A DNA stretch of 64,000 bases from Maniola hyperantus (Eukaryota > Arthropoda > Insecta > Lepidoptera > Nymphalidae), in the NCBI RefSeq assembly GCF_902806685.2, contig NC_048537.1, forward strand, positions 8,020,720 to 8,084,719, given 5' to 3'. The position numbers and the translations under genes are program-made. The notes beneath the pieces were generated by a model that had not been told where the DNA came from, did not search any database, and saw only the letters and a program-made list of their open reading frames with translations. Position 1 is the stretch's first letter, and every line of letters begins with the position of its first letter. This document shows, in pieces, positions 59,520-64,000 of this stretch.

Positions 59520-61083
59520 ACAGAACAGATACCTACATGATGTGTATGTATAAATAAGTTTTGCAGGTAGGTAGGTACTTTAGTAAGGTTGAATTTTTAT
59601 TTGTTTAATGCCAATTTAATGAAAACATATTTAATGAATAATGCATAATATTATATAATTGCTGTCAAATTACAAGTGAAGATACCTTCCTACTTAAAAA
59701 AGCTTGTGTAATTTCATTTATGATGATTAAAAATATTTTTGTTAATGATAGAGTTATTTTTGACTGTATACAAATGACATCATAATATTATTAAATTTTT
59801 GTAGACTTGTTTTTATGACTGTAACTCAAATAACTGATTAATAATTAAGGTAAAATGCTATTTCGAAGCTATGTTATAAATAATACTGAAGCGGGTCAAA
59901 CCATCCTCCAGGATAAAAAATAGATATTTCATACAAGAAGCCACTGCTCATTGGAAAACGTATGAAACAGCCCTTTTTAATTCTGGAAAATCGTCTCATA
60001 GTAAAAGCTATATTTATGTTTCATCTGTAAGTTTTATAGGTTTGTATTTTTAATTTTGATATTGAGATTGTCAATTTTGATTAAGTATACTCGTACCTAC
60101 CTATGTATGTGAGACGAAAAATAAATAAGTAGAAAGTAATGTATAATTTTATTTCAAATCAGTAACTTAAGCCAATATTAATTAACCAAACTGTTTAGTT
60201 ATAACTTATTACTAATAAGTAACAAACCTAGTAGAGTAATGGTACGATTCATGAAATCTAGCTTGTAATAGTATCTTTATTCTTATTTTTTTGTAACAGA
60301 TGTAGTTTGTTGCTGAAATGTAAATGTACCGATGGGTTTGTTGGTTTTTGAACAAACAGACACAATATTGGTATAGGTTTACATTTTAGCTTGCAAATTA
60401 TATCTACTGCAAAAAAATAAGTATGTAAAGACTATAAGCTAGATTTCATTAACCATAATACCATTACTCAACTAGGTTTCTTATTTATAACTGAACAGTT
60501 CCCTACCATTACTCAACTAATTTAGTTACATATTACTAAACAGTTTGGTAACTACTAACACACCAAGATATCTTAATAACAATCACACTGTTCACATATC
60601 AGTAACAATAAAAAATAGTAATCCGTTGACAAAGTGTTTTGTAACCAAATGCACACCATTAGGCAACCAGTAGGTAAACAGTTTGTTAAATTGATACAAA
60701 ACATTTAACATATTAACAACATATCGACTTGTTAATAACAAACGCACAGTAAAGGTACCAGTAGGGCGCAGGTTGCTTAAAAGATACAAAATCGAAAAGT
60801 ACTTAACAAGAAGATGGAGTGTTATGCGTTCATAAACTGGTTGCTTAAAAACAGTAAAACAGTTCAATTAACTTCAACAAAATAACTTTAGCAACTAGTA
60901 CCTCAACTCAAATAGCAAAAGTCAGTTTTGTAGCTAGTAAAACATAGTTTGCAAGTCACTTTTTTTGTGTAAACAGTAACCAAAGTTTTTGTAACTGTAT
61001 ACAAAACATTTCTTTCAGTGTAGTTCACCGCCAGTTCCTCAATCAATACTTACCTGTTATTATTATAGCAGGTAGGGGGAGGA

Positions 61084-61138
61084 CGATTCTACTTACCTAG
61101 AGAAGTGGTTGAGAGCTTCTCTCACTAGGTAGGTAGAA
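61084..61138. repeat. Imperfect hairpin, arms about 20-24 bp
   Basis: ATTCTACTTACCTAGAGAAG is mirrored by CTTCTCTCACTAGGTAGGTA plus GAAT. It begins about 60 bp outside the right end of the SAM-carrying element. Confidence 0.6.
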
Positions 61139-61439
61139 TTGTCTATGTTGCATTATGTTATACCATATTTTGTACCACAACACAAGTCTATACAGAAAAT
61201 AATGCGGCCATGCCATGTCTCACCTGCCTACCATTAGGTACCTAGGTACCACTTGACACTTCTTCATTTACTAACGACTTTAAATTTTCCAATAACCAAT
61301 ATTATGTCTGTCACTCAAAGGTTTTATTCGTGGTGTGAGACTGCCCCTAATAAATAGCCTTGCAAGTTCAGGGGACACCCCAAGGAAGGCTTACCATTCT
61401 ACACTTCTTGTCGTTGTTCAAACTCTAGATCATATCAGT

Positions 61440-61638
61440 AACCTTATTATAAATGCGAAAGTGTGTTTGTTTGTCCTTCAATCACGTCGCAACGGTGCAA
61501 CGGATTGACGTGATTTTTTGCATTTTTTAAAGACCTGGAGAGTGACAAAGGCTACTTTTTATTCCGGAAAATTAAAGAGTTCTCACAGGATTTTCAAAAA
61601 CATAAATCCACGCAGACGAAGTCGCGGGCATGCGCTAG
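61440..61638 (+). mobile_element. Helitron-like (Lep1-type) copy
   Basis: It starts TTATTATAAATGCGAAAGTG and ends with GACGAAGTCGCGGGCATGCG then CTAG at 61635-61638. Confidence 0.75.
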
Positions 61639-61995
61639 TAAGACCATAAAATAGCCATAAGTTCCTCGTTTATAAAAAATACTTGCTTTAGTCAACAATT
61701 AGTATCTGGTATGCAAATAAACTTTCAAAACTAGGACAATAGCACAGCAGTATGAGTTCAAAGTCTAGATTACGACTTAATAGTGTGAATTGATTGTCTT
61801 CTCATTGTATCCGTAATACTGTTTTCCATGGCCTCAATAACTGGTTCTATCTACGGGTTATTAATTAGGTAAGCACATAATGTATTATGTAGATCAATTT
61901 CATACTCTGAAACTTGTTAGAGTTCGTTAACCTTTCGTAATTTTTATTTGATCTATACTATGCCTATCTATAAGACCTAAGTAGGTAAGTACAGT

Positions 61996-62145
61996 ACGCG
62001 GCAGAAAGTAATGTACATCGGCCTTTAGAATGACATGTCACTCATACCTATACGACGTTTCGTCGGTCTCAACGACAGAGAACGCTCTACAAATTTGCTA
62101 TCTCCCTTCTAAAGGGTTATGTACATTACTTTCTGCCGCGACTTA
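61996..62145. mobile_element. MITE, about 150 bp
   Basis: ACGCGGCAGAAAGTAATGTAC at the left and its near-complement at the right (GTACATTACTTTCTGCCGCGAC). The interior CGTCGGTCTCAACGACAGAG is shared with the element at 19624-19937. Confidence 0.8.
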
Positions 62146-62204
62146 TATGAATTGAACATTCGCGATAATAAATATGATATTGGTAATATGAAATTAAAAT
62201 CACT

Positions 62205-62413
62205 ACCAAATGCGAAAGTGTGTTTGTTTATTGGTTTGTCCTTCAATCACGCCGCAACAGAGCAACGGATCAGCTTGATTTTTTTTCATGAATAGATAGA
62301 TAAAGACCTGAAGAGTGACAATGGATGACGGCTACTTTTATCCCGGATTATTAAAGAGTTCTCACGTGATTTAAAAAACCTACCATGCATTCGCAGTCGC
62401 GGGCATCAGCTAG
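62205..62413 (+). mobile_element. Helitron-like (Lep1-type) copy
   Basis: It begins AAATGCGAAAGTGTGTTTG and ends GCAGTCGCGGGCATCAGCTAG at 62413. It is about 80% like the copy at 61440 by eye. Confidence 0.7.
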
Positions 62414-63052
62414 TGGAAAATAATAATTAGTAGGTATCTACCTACCTACTAATCAATGCATCAGATAAATTCCCGAATAACCATTTTGATTTGAGTGGCA
62501 AAGTTTATCACATACCTCTATTAATTTACACGCTGCGCTGGACCTTCGATATTATCGTACTGTTTTCGAAGCAACTTGGTTTTCGCCATTTTGGCGCTGA
62601 TAATAGCAGTGAGCGTTCTCGGAACTAAATGTTAATGAAGACCATTTGACAAAAGTGTGAATTTTCATTCCCGGTACGCTCGGTGGGGCGCGGGAATCGG
62701 TACAAGAAATAATTGTGATTTTGTATGGCATACGTCTTCCAGCGTACCTACCTACTCGTACATGTTTCTATAAGTCCATTTCAACGCTATTTATAGATAT
62801 GTGTATAACAATGCATTAAAGATTACCCACGGTGTAACGGACGTGTCATAATAAATACTAAATGAAAGAAACCTTGTCCCGCCTGTACGTGTTACGTCGT
62901 ATCTACCTAACTAAGTACTCGATAATTCTAATTAAATTGTTTAAAGTAAACTGCAAATAAATAAATTATTATTGATCGAGGGAATAAAGGTTAACTTTAT
63001 TCATATGGATTTAACATAATAATATTATTATGCCCACAGTCAATGCATAGGA
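62414..63052. other. Intergenic, no gene seen
   Basis: Unique sequence with a slightly GC-richer patch near 62520-62700. Confidence 0.5.
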
Positions 63053-63385
63053 CAAAAACCGGCCAAGTTCGAGTCAGACTCGCGCACCGAGGGCTCCGTA
63101 TTACAGTCGTATTTTTTCGACATTTTACACGATAAATCAAAAACTATTACGCATAAAAATAAATAAAAATCTGTTTTAGATGGTACAGGTACAAACTCTT
63201 TCATATGATACCCCACTTGGCATAGTAATCTTACTTTGAAAGGTGAAAATACTTGTGATGTAACCACAAATCTACGGTTTTTGGATTTTTTCCTTTATTT
63301 GTACTATAAGACCTACATACCTGCCAAATGTCCTGATTCTAGGTCAACGGGACGGGTTTTCTTGACAGACGGACCGATTCCTTAT
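63053..63385 (+). repeat. Family A copy, 3' shortened, fused to family B
   Basis: Begins AAAACCGGCCAAGTTCGAGT. It runs to GTCAACGGGACGGGTTTTCT and passes almost directly into the family B repeat at 63390. Confidence 0.75.
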
Positions 63386-63389
63386 AGAT

Positions 63390-63560
63390 AGAGAGCCAGC
63401 GCGTGACAGACCTTCGTTATTTTATAAAAGCTGAAAGTTTCTCTGCGTATTGTCCCCAACACAGCGAGGAACGATCAGCTACTATGAAGTTTGGATCATG
63501 GTGGCTTTGGGAGATGACAGATAGTAAAGGTGTGAAACATCTTACGTCAAAGTATATCGG
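63390..63560 (+). repeat. Interspersed repeat family B
   Basis: Marked by CAGACCTTCGTTATTTTATA, AAAGCTGAAAGTTTCTCTGC and GGATCATGGTGGCTTTGGGA. Relatives: 2590-2660 (minus), 8645-8815 and 20868-21010. Confidence 0.7.
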
Positions 63561-63612
63561 ACTGAGTAGTAAATCACGTCATACATTTCCAGACACTTAC
63601 TATTGTCGTGGC

Positions 63613-63660
63613 AACCCCCTGCCAGATGCCCTAAAGTTTAAGGGTATCTGGCAGGGGGTT
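63613..63660. repeat. 20-bp-arm hairpin
   Basis: AACCCCCTGCCAGATGCCCT, an 8-nt loop, then the reverse complement with one mismatch. It lies between a family B repeat and a SINE. Confidence 0.92.
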
Positions 63661-63694
63661 CAATATCAATATAAATAATATTGTCTGGTAGATA

Positions 63695-63852
63695 TAGGTA
63701 ATCGTCTAATAAGGTCGACGGTTCAAACCCCGCCCGTTGCACTATTGTCGTACCTACTCCTAGCACAAGCCTGACGCTTAATTGGAGAGGAAAGGGGAAT
63801 ATTAGTCATTTAATATGGCTAATGTTCTTTAAAAAAAAAAAAAAAAAATTAA
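63695..63852 (+). repeat. tRNA-derived SINE with poly(A) tail
   Basis: GACGGTTCAAACCCCGCCCG (B box), CCTAGCACAAGCCTGACGCT, GGGGAATATTAGTCAT and then about 18 A. The 5' head is partly missing. Confidence 0.8.
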
Positions 63853-64000
63853 TTCCTGTAGGTACGAGTTTGAAAAGAAGACTATTTTTTATGAATGCCG
63901 CTCTTGAGATGCAGACGCTAGAGAGAGGAAGCGGCAAGTTACCTCGGAATTGCAAAGAGGATGCTCCACTAAAGATGACATTGAGCACCAATCAGGTATA

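Larger units (their letters stand above)
57894..61020. mobile_element. TA-flanked 3.1-kb element carrying a SAM-domain gene
   Basis: The left end is TA (57892-57893) followed by CACTGAAAAAAAG. The right end, on the minus strand, is CACTGAAAGAAAT followed outside by TA (61021-61022). The terminal match is short, about 13 bp, but both subterminal regions are rich in the same words (GTTACTAGT, GTTACAAAA, TTTGGTTAC), 57930-58110 on the left and 60450-61010 on the right. No transposase frame is visible. The centre carries a broken SAM-domain gene with its own 5' region and introns, so this may be a non-autonomous DNA transposon with a captured gene. Confidence 0.6.

Noticed and set aside
63613..63660. 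Hairpin as a microRNA precursor
   Set aside because: The stem is only 20 bp with an 8-nt loop, shorter than a normal insect precursor, and it lies among repeats.

Overview
The window looks like a piece of a lepidopteran (moth or butterfly) nuclear chromosome. It is AT-rich and its genes carry GT-AG introns. It is packed with short repeats typical of Lepidoptera: Helitron-like elements ending in a hairpin plus CTAG, tRNA-derived SINEs with a GGTTCAAACCC B box, dispersed TAGG/CCTA runs, and elements with TA or 8-bp target duplications. I see no viral or bacterial genes. The family calls come from reading the sequence alone; no database search was run.

Two host genes can be assembled exon by exon. 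On the + strand, 30260-34815 encodes a HEATR3/Syo1-type HEAT-repeat protein: 8 exons, 642 aa, every splice phase consistent. On the - strand, 52980 down to 37531 encodes a 480-aa, mostly disordered protein with two NPF motifs: 5 exons, all phases consistent, and a 12.2-kb first intron full of repeats. I cannot name this second gene.

The largest mobile element is an apparently intact pogo/Tigger-type DNA transposon at 11831-16702. It has TA duplications and GGGTCA-type terminal inverted repeats. Its transposase is interrupted by an intron (780 aa after splicing, a D-D-D catalytic triad, and a C-terminal PHD finger). A 12-bp motif is repeated near both ends in opposite orientations. A second, non-autonomous element with GGGTCA ends and its own repeated motif lies at 24318-25354. 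A 3.1-kb TA-flanked element at 57894-61020 carries a broken SAM-domain gene, one of whose breaks looks like a templated inverted insertion.

Layout: 1-11.8 kb, repeat-rich with no host gene, including an inverted Helitron-like nest and a four-copy 178-bp tandem array; 11.8-16.7 kb, the pogo element; 16.7-30.2 kb, intergenic with hAT-type and TA-flanked short elements, the second GGGTCA element and an interrupted minisatellite; 30.2-34.8 kb, HEATR3; 35-37.5 kb, repeats; 37.5-53 kb, the NPF-motif gene; 53-64 kb, intergenic with the SAM-carrying element, SINEs and further Helitron-like copies.
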